From: Gemmataceae bacterium
GTDB lineage: Bacteria > Planctomycetota > Planctomycetia > Gemmatales > Gemmataceae
NCBI GenBank assembly: GCA_901538445.1
Contig: LR594585.1
Span: forward strand, 1,255,500 to 1,319,499
Length of the DNA stretch: 64,000 nt
Direction: 5' to 3'
Shown: positions 42,783 through 52,731 of the stretch, in pieces
Position numbering within the stretch: the stretch's first letter is position 1
Layout: the number at the start of each line of letters is the position of its first letter
Notes under the pieces: model-generated
What the model saw: the letters and a program-made list of their open reading frames with translations, nothing else
The model's database searches: none
What the model was told of the DNA's origin: nothing
Program-made: the position numbers and the translations under genes

Positions 42783-43658
42783 TTACCAGTTCGCTTCGAG
42801 TTCGCGGAACGCGGCCGGGAGGTGGGCGACCACGTCGGTCGCGGTCAGCGCCGTCTGGCCGAGCGCCGCGGCCGCGAGGTCGCCGGCCCGCCCGTGGACC
42901 CACGCGCCGAGCGCGGCCGCGTCGAACTCGCCGAGCCCCTGGGCCACGAGCGCCGCGATCACCCCCGTCAGCGCGTCGCCGCACCCGCCGCTCGCCATCC
43001 CGGGGTTCCCGGTCGAGTTGCGGTACAACTGCTTCCCGTCGGTCACGATCGTGTTCGATCCCTTCAGCAGCAGCACGACGCCCGTGCGGGCCGCGAACTC
43101 GACCGCGAGCGGCACCCGGCGCTCGACCACCTCGTCGATCTCGAACCCGGTGAGCCGGGCGAACTCGCCGGGGTGCGGGGTGAGGATCAGCGGCTCGGAC
43201 CGGTGCTTGAACTCGCCGTCGAACGGCGCGATCGCGTTCAACCCGTCGGCGTCGATGACGACCGGCACCTGCGGGAGCCCGGTCACCACCGCCCGCACGA
43301 ACTCGGCGACGCCGGCCCGCTGCCCCAGCCCCGGCCCAATCGCGACCGCGTCGGCCCGCTTCCCGAACTCGACGACCTCCTGGGCCGAACCCTCGGAGAA
43401 GGTGCCGTCGGCGTGCTGGCGGATGCCGGCCGTCGTGTAGCAGGGGTTCCCGACGGCGACGACGTTCTGCACGGCCGCCGGGCACGCGACCCGCACCAGC
43501 CCGGCCCCGGCCCGCAGCGCGGCGCTGCCGACGAGCACCGCCGCCCCGGCCATGCCGCAGCTCCCCGCGATCACCTGCACCGTGCCATAACTGCCCTTGT
43601 GCCCGTCGAACTCGCGACGGGGTAGCCGCGGCACCTCGCACACCGGAACGATCTGCAT
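42783..43658 (-). CDS. nnrD: ADP/ATP-dependent NAD(P)H-hydrate dehydratase
   Basis: A 291-residue ribokinase-fold enzyme that repairs hydrated NAD(P)H. Signatures are RREFDGHKGSYGTVQVIAGS, GPGLGQ, VVIDADGLNAI, LTPHPGEFARL, LLKGSNTIV and the catalytic GNPGMASGGCGDALTGVIAAL. Only the dehydratase domain is present; the epimerase NnrE domain is not fused. ATG 43658 with GGAGG 6 bases upstream is the start, despite an open frame to 43934. Confidence 0.94.
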   Translation of the reverse strand: MQIVPVCEVPRLPRREFDGHKGSYGTVQVIAGSCGMAGAAVLVGSAALRAGAGLVRVACPAAVQNVVAVGNPCYTTAGIRQHADGTFSEGSAQEVVEFGKRADAVAIGPGLGQRAGVAEFVRAVVTGLPQVPVVIDADGLNAIAPFDGEFKHRSEPLILTPHPGEFARLTGFEIDEVVERRVPLAVEFAARTGVVLLLKGSNTIVTDGKQLYRNSTGNPGMASGGCGDALTGVIAALVAQGLGEFDAAALGAWVHGRAGDLAAAALGQTALTATDVVAHLPAAFRELEANW

Positions 43659-43927
43659 GTCGGCCCTCCGCACGTACCCAATGCGCAGGTTATACGGACG
43701 GTCGGACCAAGGAAAATGGTCAGTTGCGGGGCCGCCGAGACTCCCGGCGAGTGGTTGTGACACTCGGAACTCGCGTTGTGGAAGAGAGTTGCGGAATCGA
43801 TTGCGGGGCGGGCGGAAACTTCCGCGGGGGTCGCAAGCCGCACGGCGTCGGCCGTCGTCTGGATTGGTGTCGCAACCATCCACTCGGGATCGAGCGTCAT
43901 CGACCCCATCTCTCTGAGGGCACGGCA

Positions 43928-46132
43928 ATGGCATCGAAGTGGCTGAAGGTCGCCCCGGTCGCGGGCGTGGTTGGGCTGGGCGTCGGCCTGGGAGTCGGGG
44001 CCGACAAGCTGGTGAGCGCCGCTCCCGAGGCCGCCGCGAAGCAGGACGTGAAGCCGGCCGTGTCGCTGCCCATCACCCGCGTGGTCATGTTCAACAGCGG
44101 CGTCGGCTACTTCAGCCGCAGCGGCGAAGTGACCGACGACGCGCGGGTGGACCTGAGCTTCCAGGAGACGGACATCAACGACCTGCTCAAGAGCATGGTC
44201 CTCGAGGACTTCGGCAAGGGCCGCATCGCCGCCGTGTCCTACGACAGCCGCGAGCCGATCTCCCGCACCCTCTCCAGCTACGCCATCAACCTGAACGGCC
44301 AGCCCACGTTCGCCAACATCGTCAGCCAGATGCGGGGCGAGCGCATCGAGGTGGTGACCACCCCCGGCGCATCGAACCAGCCCGGCAAGCTGTCGGGTGT
44401 GATCGTCGGGGTGGAGACCCAGAAGGTCCCCGCCGGCACGACCACGGTGGACGCCCAGGTCATGAACATGTGGTGCGCCGAGGGGCTCCGGGCGATCAAG
44501 CTCTCGGAAGTGCAGCAACTGCGGTTCGCGAACCCGGTCATCGAGAGCGAGTTCCGCCGCGCCCTCGACACGCTCGCGCTGACCCACGACTCGCAGAAGA
44601 AGGCGGTGTCGCTGCACTTCGCGGGGGACGGCCCGCGGAAGGTGCAGGTCGGGTACGTGGTCGAGGCCCCGATCTGGAAGACGTCGTACCGGATGGTCCT
44701 CGCGGACAAGGAGAAGCCGTACCTGCAGGGGTGGGCCCTGGTCGAGAACCCGACCGACGAGGACTGGGCCGGGGTCAAGATGGCGCTCATCTCGGGCCGC
44801 CCGATCAGCTTCAAGATGGACCTGTACAACCCGCTGTACATCAGCCGCCCGACCGTCGAGCCCGAGCTGTTCGCCTCGCTCCGGCCGGTGACGTACCGCG
44901 GCGGGTTCGCAGGCAAGGAGAACGAGGTCGCGGCGATGGAGAAGCTGCGCGAGCTGCGGGACTACGACCGCCGCGCCGACAAGGGCGACGAGCAGGCCAA
45001 GCGGAAGAGCGAGGGCGGCTTCGCTGGCGCGCCGCCGATGGCTGCCGCGGCCCCCGGCATGCAACTGGCCAACGGCCGGCAGGTCGATGCGAACTACGCG
45101 AAGGACCTGGCCAAGGAACTCGGGAGCCGGCCGAACCTGGGCGTCGCCGGGAACGCCGCGACCGCCGGTGCGCTGGGGGACTTCTTCCAGTACACGATCG
45201 ACCACCCGGTGACCCTCGGCCGGCAGAAGAGCGCCATGCTCCCGATCGTCGGGAAGGACGTCGAGGGCCAGAAGGTCTCGATCTACAACCAGAACGTGCA
45301 GAAGACGCACCCGCTCCTGGGCCTCAAGTTCAAGAACACCTCGGGCGCGCACCTGAACCAGGGGCCGATCACGGTCTTCGAAGGGAGCGTGTACGCCGGC
45401 GACACCCGGGTCCTCGACGTCCAGCCCAACGAGGAGCGGCTGGTCAGCTACGCCATCGACCTGGGCACCGAGGTGGACCCGCAGACCGGCCCCGGCACCC
45501 AGAAGATCACCAGCGTCCGGGCGGTCCGCGGGATCATCACCACCAAGACCCGGCTCACCGAGGAGAAGAAGTACCGGATCGTGAACCGGTCCCAGACGGA
45601 CCGCACGCTCCTCATCGAGCACGCGAACCGCACGAACCAGCAGTTCAAGCTGGTGGGCACCGAGAAGCCGGTCGAGGACACCCCGGACGTGTACCGGTTC
45701 CAGGTCCCGGTCAAGGCCACCGAGAGCACCACGTTCGTGGTCACGGAGGAGAAGGAGCTGGCCAGCAGCGTGACCCTGACCAACACCGGGGACGACACGA
45801 TCCGGCACTTCATCAACCTGGCCGAGGCGAGCCCGGGGCTCAAGGCCCAGCTCACCGAGGCGCTCAAGGTGAAGGGGACGTGGGACCTGGCCCGGCGGGA
45901 GCTGGCCCAGGTGAACCTGGACCTCCAGCGGCTGAACCAGGACCAGGACCGGATCCGCAAGAACCTGCGGGAGACCCCGAAGGAGGCCGAGGTGTACGCC
46001 ACGTACCTCAAGAAGCTGTCGGACCAGGAGAAGGAGATCGACGCGCTCACCGACCGGCAGAAGTCGCTCATGACCGGCGAGTTCGCGGCCCGCAAGAAGT
46101 ACGACGACTTCCTCGCCAACATCTCCGACTGA
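43928..46132 (+). CDS. DUF4139-type exported protein
   Basis: A 734-residue protein with an N-terminal hydrophobic signal (VAGVVGLGVGLGVGADKLVS). The body resembles DUF4139 proteins: an N-terminal segment ITRVVMFNSGVGYFSRSGEV with DLLKSMVLEDFG, then the domain core KVQVGYVVEAPIWKTSYRMV, WALVENPTDEDWAGVKMALI and late beta segments (RTLLIEHANRTNQQF). A coiled-coil-rich C-terminus (LAQVNLDLQRLNQDQDRIRK) follows. Function unknown. A strong terminator follows. Confidence 0.82.
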   Translation: MASKWLKVAPVAGVVGLGVGLGVGADKLVSAAPEAAAKQDVKPAVSLPITRVVMFNSGVGYFSRSGEVTDDARVDLSFQETDINDLLKSMVLEDFGKGRIAAVSYDSREPISRTLSSYAINLNGQPTFANIVSQMRGERIEVVTTPGASNQPGKLSGVIVGVETQKVPAGTTTVDAQVMNMWCAEGLRAIKLSEVQQLRFANPVIESEFRRALDTLALTHDSQKKAVSLHFAGDGPRKVQVGYVVEAPIWKTSYRMVLADKEKPYLQGWALVENPTDEDWAGVKMALISGRPISFKMDLYNPLYISRPTVEPELFASLRPVTYRGGFAGKENEVAAMEKLRELRDYDRRADKGDEQAKRKSEGGFAGAPPMAAAAPGMQLANGRQVDANYAKDLAKELGSRPNLGVAGNAATAGALGDFFQYTIDHPVTLGRQKSAMLPIVGKDVEGQKVSIYNQNVQKTHPLLGLKFKNTSGAHLNQGPITVFEGSVYAGDTRVLDVQPNEERLVSYAIDLGTEVDPQTGPGTQKITSVRAVRGIITTKTRLTEEKKYRIVNRSQTDRTLLIEHANRTNQQFKLVGTEKPVEDTPDVYRFQVPVKATESTTFVVTEEKELASSVTLTNTGDDTIRHFINLAEASPGLKAQLTEALKVKGTWDLARRELAQVNLDLQRLNQDQDRIRKNLRETPKEAEVYATYLKKLSDQEKEIDALTDRQKSLMTGEFAARKKYDDFLANISD

Positions 46133-46146
46133 CGCGCGCCCCGCAC

Positions 46147-46183
46147 AACGAAACACCCCCGGAGAGCCGGGGGTGTTTTCGTT
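46147..46183. terminator. Bidirectional terminator
   Basis: Stem AACGAAACACCCCCGG (46147-46162) with CCGGGGGTGTTTTCGTT (46167-46183), loop AGAG, flanked by A and T runs that serve both the DUF4139 gene and the convergent treY. Confidence 0.9.
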
Positions 46184-46208
46184 GGCACCAGCCACCTTCA
46201 CCGGCGAG

Positions 46209-49200
46209 CTACGGGCGCTCAACGCGCAGGAGCGCGACCGGGCACACGCCGAGCGCGTCGGCCAGGCGCACCGTCGCCCCTTCGGCCCCCGGGGTCGCGG
46301 GCACCGCTTCCCGCGTGAAGGCGTTGCGGAACGCCGATGCGGTACACTCGGGCGGCAGCCGTACCACCGTGTCGCCCCACACCGCGGCCCCGACCGGCAG
46401 GGCCGACTTCGAGGCGCTCAGCGGCGCGACCAGCCGCGGGACGACCGCGACCACCCACTCGTCGCCCAGCCGCCGGGCGAACGCCACCGCGTGGTCGGCG
46501 CGCTCGCCCTCGACGGCCAGCGGGACGTACGCGCCGTTCAGGAACAGGTCCGGGGCGCTCCGCCGGAGCCGCAGCCCGCACGCGGTCACGAACAGCTTGA
46601 TCCGTCCGTCGGGCCAGTTCGCGAGCCAGTCGGCGACCGCGGCCGCCTGCTCGGCGGGGGGCTTCGGGGCGCGGTCGTCGAGGCACGGTTCGAGTTCGGC
46701 CAGCGCCGCGGCCCGGTGCCCGTAATCGACGGGCCGGCGGTTGTCGGGATCGACCAGGCTCAGGTCCCACAGTTCGGTGCCCTGGTAGAAGTCGGGCACC
46801 CCGGGCGACGCGACCTTGAGCACGAGCTGCGCGAGCGAGTTGATCATGCCGGCGTGCGCGACCCGGCGCTGGAACGGGACGAACCGCGTCAGGAACTCGC
46901 GGGCCCGCGGCCCGGTGAGCGCCTCCTCGACGAACCGCGCGACGGCCTGGTCGTACCCCTCGTTCGCGGTGATCCAGCTCGTGTGGACCTTGGCCTCGCG
47001 CGTCGCCTTCGCCATGTAGTCCTTGAGCCGCGGGACCAGCTCGGGCGGCGCGACCGGCTCCGTGAGCCCCGCGGGCCAGCTCCCCACGAGCGCCTGGTAG
47101 AACAGGTACTCGTCGTTGCGGTCCGGGGCGGGCGCGGCGTCCACGGTGGTGCGGCAGTCGGTGTTGATGGCCGCCCACCGCTCCACCCGCCGGCCCCACG
47201 CGCCCGGGACCTCGGACAGGACGTGGAGCCGGGCCCGGGCGTCCTCGCCGCGCTTGGTGTCGTGGGTGGCCGTGGCCAGCATCGCCCGGGGGGCGCGCTC
47301 GCACCGGGCCTGGTTCGCCTGGTGGAACTGGGCCACGGTGCCGCCGAACCGCTGCGGGTCGCCGCCCACCTCGTTGAGCGACACCAGCACGTTGTACCGG
47401 TAGAACGCCGTGTCCTCGAGCCCCTTGGCCTGGAGCGGGCCGGTGTACTGCTGGAACTTCATGGCGAACCCGAGCCGGGCCCGGTACGCCTCTTCGGACA
47501 GTGCGGCGCGGTCCGGGAGCAGCGCGCCGCGGACGAAGTCGAACACCGACTCCTCGGTCGCCCGGTTCCGCTGCCGGGCCCGCCGGATCGCCTGGTCGAT
47601 CACCTGCCGGTCCGTGTCGGAGGTGCCCGCGGCGTCCACGTAGGTGCGGTACACCGGGAAGCACACCGCGACCTCGCGGAGCGCCTCGCGGAGGCCGTCG
47701 AGGGTGAAGTCGCGGGCCCGGCGGTCGCCCTCGGAGAGCCGGTCGAGCGCGTGCGCCAGGACGTTCAGTTCGGCGGCCAGCGAGGTCCACGTGATGAGCT
47801 TCTTGCAGTCGTACACCACGTCCGCGAACGGGTCGGGGCGCTCGGTGAACCGCACGTACACCTGCCGCACCGCGCGGGCGTTCCGGGGGTTCACCTGGAG
47901 CCGCGACACGTCGTTCAGGAAGTCGTACCCGGTGGTGCCCTCCGCCGGCCAGTTCGGCAGCGCCTCGCCCCCGGACAGGATCTTCTCGACCACCACGTAC
48001 AGGGGCCGGGCCGCCGGGCCGTCCGGGTCCCGCTCGCGCTCGGCGGCGCGCCACACCGCGGGGGCGGGGTGCCCCGGGGCCGCGGCCGCGGCGCGGGCGT
48101 CGAACGCGGCGTCCTGGAGCCGCGCGAGGTACCCGGCCGGGTCGAACAGCCCGTCGATGTGGTCGAGCCGGAGCCCGGTGACGGTGCCCGCGCCGACCAA
48201 CTGGAGCACCAGGGCGTGCATGGCGGCGAACGCGGCCGGCTCCTCCACCCGGAGCCCCGCGAGCTGGTTGATGTCGAAGAACCGCCGGTAGTTGATCTCG
48301 TGCGCCGCGGTCTTCCAGTACGACAGCCGGTACGACTGGACCTCCAGCAGGGCGTGGAGCGCGTCGAACGAGTCCGGCCGGTCGGGGGTGCCGTTGACCG
48401 CGGCGAGCGCGTCATCGATGTGTTGGCGGACCCGCGGGGCCGCGTCCGCGAGCCGGGCCAGCCGCTCCTTGGCGAACCGGCTCTCGCGGAGCCGCTCGGC
48501 GACCCGCTCCGGGGCCGGGTCGGTGGCCGCGGGGAGGTTGTCGAGCGCGGTCAGGATGCTCAGGAACTCCTGGAGGTGCAGGTCGGCCTCGCCCGCCTCG
48601 GCCCGGAGCGCGTCGAGCCCGCGGCGCAGGACCGCCGGGTAGCACTTCGGGTCGAGCGGGCGGGAGAGGCCCGCGTACACCACCGCCAGTTCGCCGCCAT
48701 GGAACTCGAGCGCCAGTTCGCCCCGCTCGAGCACCCGCCCGTAGTGGTCCCCGAGGAACGGGAGCAGCACCTTGCCGCGCAGCTCGGGCTTCTCCGGGCT
48801 CCAGTCGATGTCGAAGAACCGGGCGTGCGCGGACGCCGGCCCGTGCTCCAGCACGTCGCGCCACCACGGGTTCAGCACCGGCTCCACGGCCATGTGGTTC
48901 GGCACGAAGTCCACCACCAGCCCCATCCCGCCGGCGGCGAGCTCGGCGGCGAGCGCGGTGAACGCGGGCTCGCCCCCGAGTTCGGGGTTCAACTGCCCGA
49001 AGTCGCACACGTCGTACCCGTGGGTGCTCCCCGGCTTGGCCCGGAACAGGGGCGAGGCGTACGCGTCGGAGATCCCCAGCCGCGCGAGGTACGCGACGAC
49101 CGCACGGGCGTCCTCGAACGTGAACGCGGACTGCAACTGGAGCCGGTACGTCGCCGTGGGGACGCGCCGCCCCCGGTGGAGCGCGTCGCGGAGCGCGGCG

Positions 49201-49232
49201 AGGTCCGGGGCCGCGGTCGGCTCAGTGCTCAT
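46209..49232 (-). CDS. treY: Maltooligosyl trehalose synthase
   Basis: A 1007-residue GH13 enzyme that isomerises the reducing-end alpha-1,4 bond of maltodextrins to the alpha,alpha-1,1 bond of trehalose. Blocks are TATYRLQLQSAFTFEDARAV, YASPLFRAKPGSTHGYDVCD, VVDFVPNHMAV, TVTGLRLDHIDGLFDP and VEKILSGGEALP. ATG 49232 overlaps the treZ stop by 11 bp, so translation is coupled. It is somewhat longer than typical (about 830-950), mainly in the C-terminal half. Confidence 0.95.
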   Translation of the reverse strand: MSTEPTAAPDLAALRDALHRGRRVPTATYRLQLQSAFTFEDARAVVAYLARLGISDAYASPLFRAKPGSTHGYDVCDFGQLNPELGGEPAFTALAAELAAGGMGLVVDFVPNHMAVEPVLNPWWRDVLEHGPASAHARFFDIDWSPEKPELRGKVLLPFLGDHYGRVLERGELALEFHGGELAVVYAGLSRPLDPKCYPAVLRRGLDALRAEAGEADLHLQEFLSILTALDNLPAATDPAPERVAERLRESRFAKERLARLADAAPRVRQHIDDALAAVNGTPDRPDSFDALHALLEVQSYRLSYWKTAAHEINYRRFFDINQLAGLRVEEPAAFAAMHALVLQLVGAGTVTGLRLDHIDGLFDPAGYLARLQDAAFDARAAAAAPGHPAPAVWRAAERERDPDGPAARPLYVVVEKILSGGEALPNWPAEGTTGYDFLNDVSRLQVNPRNARAVRQVYVRFTERPDPFADVVYDCKKLITWTSLAAELNVLAHALDRLSEGDRRARDFTLDGLREALREVAVCFPVYRTYVDAAGTSDTDRQVIDQAIRRARQRNRATEESVFDFVRGALLPDRAALSEEAYRARLGFAMKFQQYTGPLQAKGLEDTAFYRYNVLVSLNEVGGDPQRFGGTVAQFHQANQARCERAPRAMLATATHDTKRGEDARARLHVLSEVPGAWGRRVERWAAINTDCRTTVDAAPAPDRNDEYLFYQALVGSWPAGLTEPVAPPELVPRLKDYMAKATREAKVHTSWITANEGYDQAVARFVEEALTGPRAREFLTRFVPFQRRVAHAGMINSLAQLVLKVASPGVPDFYQGTELWDLSLVDPDNRRPVDYGHRAAALAELEPCLDDRAPKPPAEQAAAVADWLANWPDGRIKLFVTACGLRLRRSAPDLFLNGAYVPLAVEGERADHAVAFARRLGDEWVVAVVPRLVAPLSASKSALPVGAAVWGDTVVRLPPECTASAFRNAFTREAVPATPGAEGATVRLADALGVCPVALLRVERP

Positions 49233-51102
49233 TCGTGCCGTCCTCAAGTTGTTCGGGTGCGGTGCGGAACACGACGGCCGCCGGGCACGGGAAGTGGACG
49301 ACCGTGCCGGCCGCGTCGGTGGTGACGGCCGGGCGGCGCGGGAACTGCGCGTACCGGTCGTCCTCGGTGGTCAGTACGACCGCCCAGCCGGGCTCGTTCA
49401 CGGCCACCACGGCCCCGGGGGCCAGCGCCACGACGACGAGCAGCCCCGCGCCGCTCGGCCGCGCGGTCCGCCGGACCAGAACGGCCCCCTCGGCGGCGGC
49501 CCGCGCGTCGTGCGTGCCGCCGGCCCGGAGCGCCGGTTCGGTCCGGCGCAGGTTGAGCAGGTCGCGGTACAGGCGGAGCATGCCCGCGTGCGGCTCCCGG
49601 TCGCGCTCGCCCCAGTTCAGCTTGCTCGCCAGGAACGTCGCGGCCGCCTGGGGGTCGGGGATGCGGACCCGGACGATCGGGTCGGTGAACGCGGGGAAGT
49701 GCCGGAACTCGCGCCGCCGCCCCTCGGTGACGAGCGCGCCCAGCTCCGGGTGGTGGTCCGTGAAGTACAGGAACGGCGACGACGCGGCCCACTCCTGGCC
49801 CATGAACAGGAGCGGCGTCTGCGGCGCGGTCAGCAGCAGCGCGGACGCGGCCCGGTACGCGGCCCGGTCGATCTGGTGGTTGAGCCGCTCGCCGAACGCC
49901 CGGTTCCCGATCTGGTCGTGGTTCTGGATGCAGACGACGAACCTTCCCGGGGCGATCCCGGCCGGGTCGGTGCCCCGCGGGACGCGCCGCCGCGGGGACG
50001 GCTGGCCGCAGTAGAACCACCCCTTGCGGAGCGTCTCGGCAATGTCCTGCGCGGAGCCGGTGTAGTCCGCGTAGTACCCGTCCTTGTCCCCCGCGACCGC
50101 CCGCCGGATCTGGTGGTGCAGGTCGTCGGCCCACACCCCGTCCATCCCGAACCCGCCGGCCCCGCGGGGCCGCACGAGGGTCGTCAGGTTCCGCTCGTCC
50201 TCCGCGATCACCAGGGTGCGGCGGCCGTAGTGGTCGCCGGCCTCGTGGACCCGGTCGGTCAGCAGGTCGAGGACGTGCCGCTCGCCCTCGTCCATCATCG
50301 CGTGCGTGGCGTCGAGCCGGAACCCGTCGACGTGGTACTCGTGGACCCAGTGGAGCGCGTTCTCGACGAAGAAGTCCTCGACCTGGGTGCTGTGGTCCCC
50401 GTCGAAGTTCGGGCCGGTGCCCCAGTCGGTCTGGTGGGTGGTGGAGAAGTAGTACGGGCTGAAGCACGACAGGTAGTTGCCGTCCGGCCCGAGGTGGTTG
50501 TACACCGCGTCGACGAGCACCGCGAGGCCGAGCCGGTGCGCGGCATCGACGAACCGGCGGAGGTCGTCGGGGCGGCCGTAGCACCGGGCCGGGGCGTAGA
50601 GGGACACGCCGTCGTAGCCCCACCCGCGCTCGCCGGGGAAGTCGGCCAGCGGCATCAGTTCGACCGCGGTGACCCCGAGGTCGGCGAGGGCCGGCAGCGC
50701 CTCGGTCGCGGCCGCGAACGTCCCCGCCGGCGTGAACGTGCCGACGTGCAGCTCGTAGATGGCCAGCGCGTCCGGGTCCGGCCCCTTCCAGCCCGCGTCG
50801 GTCCAGGCGAACGCGGCGGGGTCGATCACCTCCGACGGGCCGTGGACGCCGTCCGGCTGGAACCGCGAGGCCGGGTCCGGGAACGGGCCGCGCCCGTCGA
50901 TGCGGTACTTGTAGCGGGTGCCGGGGCGGGCGCGTGCGACGGTCGCCGCGAACACCCCGTCTCGCGACTTCCGCATCGAGACCGGTTCCGGCCCCCCTTC
51001 GATGACGAGTTCGACCGCTTCGGCCTCCGGTGCCCACACGCGGAAGTGAACGCCGTCGGGTTCCGGCCACGCCCCGACGGACGGCCGCCACTCCTGAATC
51101 AT
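49222..51102 (-). CDS. treZ: Maltooligosyl trehalose trehalohydrolase
   Basis: A 626-residue GH13 enzyme that cuts trehalose from maltooligosyl trehalose, completing the TreY-TreZ route from glycogen. It has the N-terminal carbohydrate-binding fold (GVHFRVWAPEAEAVELVI), YELHVGTFTPAGTF, YDGVSLYAPARCYG, nucleophile region HVDGFRLDATHAM, acid region VIAEDERN and the QNHDQIGNRA motif. GGAGGAGG just upstream fixes ATG 51102. The open frame to 51474 is not protein-like. treX is not adjacent. Confidence 0.96.
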   Translation of the reverse strand: MIQEWRPSVGAWPEPDGVHFRVWAPEAEAVELVIEGGPEPVSMRKSRDGVFAATVARARPGTRYKYRIDGRGPFPDPASRFQPDGVHGPSEVIDPAAFAWTDAGWKGPDPDALAIYELHVGTFTPAGTFAAATEALPALADLGVTAVELMPLADFPGERGWGYDGVSLYAPARCYGRPDDLRRFVDAAHRLGLAVLVDAVYNHLGPDGNYLSCFSPYYFSTTHQTDWGTGPNFDGDHSTQVEDFFVENALHWVHEYHVDGFRLDATHAMMDEGERHVLDLLTDRVHEAGDHYGRRTLVIAEDERNLTTLVRPRGAGGFGMDGVWADDLHHQIRRAVAGDKDGYYADYTGSAQDIAETLRKGWFYCGQPSPRRRVPRGTDPAGIAPGRFVVCIQNHDQIGNRAFGERLNHQIDRAAYRAASALLLTAPQTPLLFMGQEWAASSPFLYFTDHHPELGALVTEGRRREFRHFPAFTDPIVRVRIPDPQAAATFLASKLNWGERDREPHAGMLRLYRDLLNLRRTEPALRAGGTHDARAAAEGAVLVRRTARPSGAGLLVVVALAPGAVVAVNEPGWAVVLTTEDDRYAQFPRRPAVTTDAAGTVVHFPCPAAVVFRTAPEQLEDGTNEH

Positions 51103-51203
51103 TCCGTCCTCCTCCGGCCCCGTTCCTGGTCCGATCGCTCCCGACGTGTGCAAGAATCGAACCTTACGGAGCGCGAAGGCGAAAATTGCGTTCTGGGATT
51201 CGA

Positions 51204-51271
51204 GAGAGCGGGACGAGAGCCCCCGGAGACGGCGAGTGGTAGTTTTACTGGGGCTCACGTCCCCGCTCGCT
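51204..51271. repeat. Degenerate family-A palindrome
   Basis: Arms GAGAGCGGGACGAGAGCCCC (51204-) and CTGGGGCTCACGTCCCCGCT (51248-) are decayed family-A arms. The rest of 51103-51404 shows no gene and no other structure I can support. Confidence 0.55.
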
Positions 51272-51404
51272 AAGACGGCCCGCCTCGACAGGTCGCAGCC
51301 CGACGCGGGGCCGCGTTCAACGATGAGCCGTGGATCACACCAACACGATCGGTTGCAAGGTTCCGGAGACCCAGAACCGGTCGGGCCAACCTGTTCCGAG
51401 CCTG

Positions 51405-51647
51405 CTACAGACCGACCAATCGCGCCTCGCGGCTGAACAGGCCAATGACAAACCAGATCGCTTGACCGAGCCACATCAGTACGGCGAAGGCCTTGATCCC
51501 CTCAGCGGTCCACGCCGTCGCCCGGACGTGGACGACCAAGCCGGCCAGGAACGAGCCCTCAAGCCAGTCGGCCCCGCCCCCGAACACCAGCCAACCCCAG
51601 AACAGCGAGCAGGCGAGGAACAATGCAACCCACGCGAGGATGCCCAT
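51405..51647 (-). CDS. Small hypothetical membrane protein
   Basis: An 80-residue protein with two or three hydrophobic segments (ILAWVALFLACSLFWGWLVF, FLAGLVVHV, AFAVLMWLGQAIWFVIGLF). An AGGGGGG motif precedes the ATG. No family is recognised, and no functional clue comes from neighbours. Confidence 0.55.
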   Translation of the reverse strand: MGILAWVALFLACSLFWGWLVFGGGADWLEGSFLAGLVVHVRATAWTAEGIKAFAVLMWLGQAIWFVIGLFSREARLVGL

Positions 51648-51807
51648 CCGCCCCCCCTTGACCCGATGGCCTGTTCACCTCACCAAACGGGGCGCCGCTA
51701 AGCTCGTTTGGCGGAATCAACTCGTGCTGTCTCGTACCTGTGTTCGTCGGCAGTTTGCTGAAATTGTGCCTTAGCGGCCGAGCTTGGGAGCAGTATGCGT
51801 GAGCCAG

Positions 51808-52134
51808 CTAATGCCGCCGTTGCCACGGAACCGCGGGACCAACGTTGAGCCGGACGGCGGTTGAGTGGTACTGAATGCCGCCGACGCGACAGCCCAGAAA
51901 CGCGTCGTAGTCCCACTCCCGATGGAGTTTGAGTTGGCGGAACAGCGGCTCACCCGACGCAATGTAGAGGGTGACCGATGCCCCGTCCGCAACCGAGTAA
52001 GATACGCCACGCAGGACGCACGGTGGCTCGTCCGTCCAATCCCGTTGACCCTCTGCAAGACCGAGCGCGTCAACCAGTTCACGCGCGGTCAGACCGAGGA
52101 ATGCTTCCAACGTGGCTTCAGTCACCTCCGCCAT
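51808..52134 (-). CDS. Hypothetical protein
   Basis: A 108-residue soluble protein starting MAEVTEATLEAFLGLTAREL, followed by beta segments (VLRGVSYSVADGASVTLYIA) and KLHREWDYDAFLGCRVGGIQ. ATG 52134 is chosen with AAGG upstream. A start at 52158 is possible. The shape recalls small planctomycete orphans. Function unknown. GC content is lower than in the flanking genes. Confidence 0.6.
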   Translation of the reverse strand: MAEVTEATLEAFLGLTARELVDALGLAEGQRDWTDEPPCVLRGVSYSVADGASVTLYIASGEPLFRQLKLHREWDYDAFLGCRVGGIQYHSTAVRLNVGPAVPWQRRH

Positions 52135-52236
52135 TCGGTGCGCCTTCTGTGGCCTCACGACCCCGTTTAACAGCCTGGGACGGCTTTGCTGTCGCCGTAT
52201 GCTGCCGCGCTGGTTTCGCGTGCCTTTGCTTCGAAA

Positions 52237-52653
52237 CTAGCGGAGGCCGCGCGGCCACCAATCCGCGACGGGCAACTCGGTGATATCGCCGGGGCCGGGC
52301 CGCAAAACCGCGAAGTACCGCCGCGGGGTGGGCATCCCGTAACCGTGCCGGATGGCGATGACGAATCGCCCTGGCTCCACCGCCCGCACAGCGACCCCTT
52401 CCACACGCTCGCCGGGGAACTGTTCTCGGAACCACGCCAGCACCCGGCGGGCCGCGCTGCGGGCGTCCCGCGGGAGTTGGGCCCGGAGCCAGAACTGGCG
52501 AGCCTGAATGACCGTGAATCCGACCCCGAGGTAGGTGAACATGCCGGCGCAGAAGTCATGACACCAGAAGACAGTAGCGCCGGCCACCAACCCGAGGCCA
52601 CCCGCGATCAGCACCCACGGCCCAGTGTCCGACTCCACCTCGACCCATGCCAT
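52237..52653 (-). CDS. Hypothetical membrane protein
   Basis: A 138-residue protein with one or two N-terminal membrane segments (WVLIAGGLGLVAGATVFWCH, MFTYLGVGFTVIQA). A soluble domain follows: RRVLAWFREQFPGERVEGVA, RFVIAIRHGYGMPTPRRYF. No recognised family. The layout is similar to, but not clearly homologous with, the protein at 7643-8074. Confidence 0.6.
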   Translation of the reverse strand: MAWVEVESDTGPWVLIAGGLGLVAGATVFWCHDFCAGMFTYLGVGFTVIQARQFWLRAQLPRDARSAARRVLAWFREQFPGERVEGVAVRAVEPGRFVIAIRHGYGMPTPRRYFAVLRPGPGDITELPVADWWPRGLR

Positions 52654-52731
52654 GGGTGGGCCTCATGCCATCGAACTCGGGATGTGTTTGTCTGACCTGG
52701 CCACCTACTCATTGCGCGACGTGTGCGGCGG

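Noticed and set aside
46209..51102. Complete glycogen-to-trehalose operon including treX
   Set aside because: Only treZ and treY are present. Neither neighbour is a debranching enzyme.
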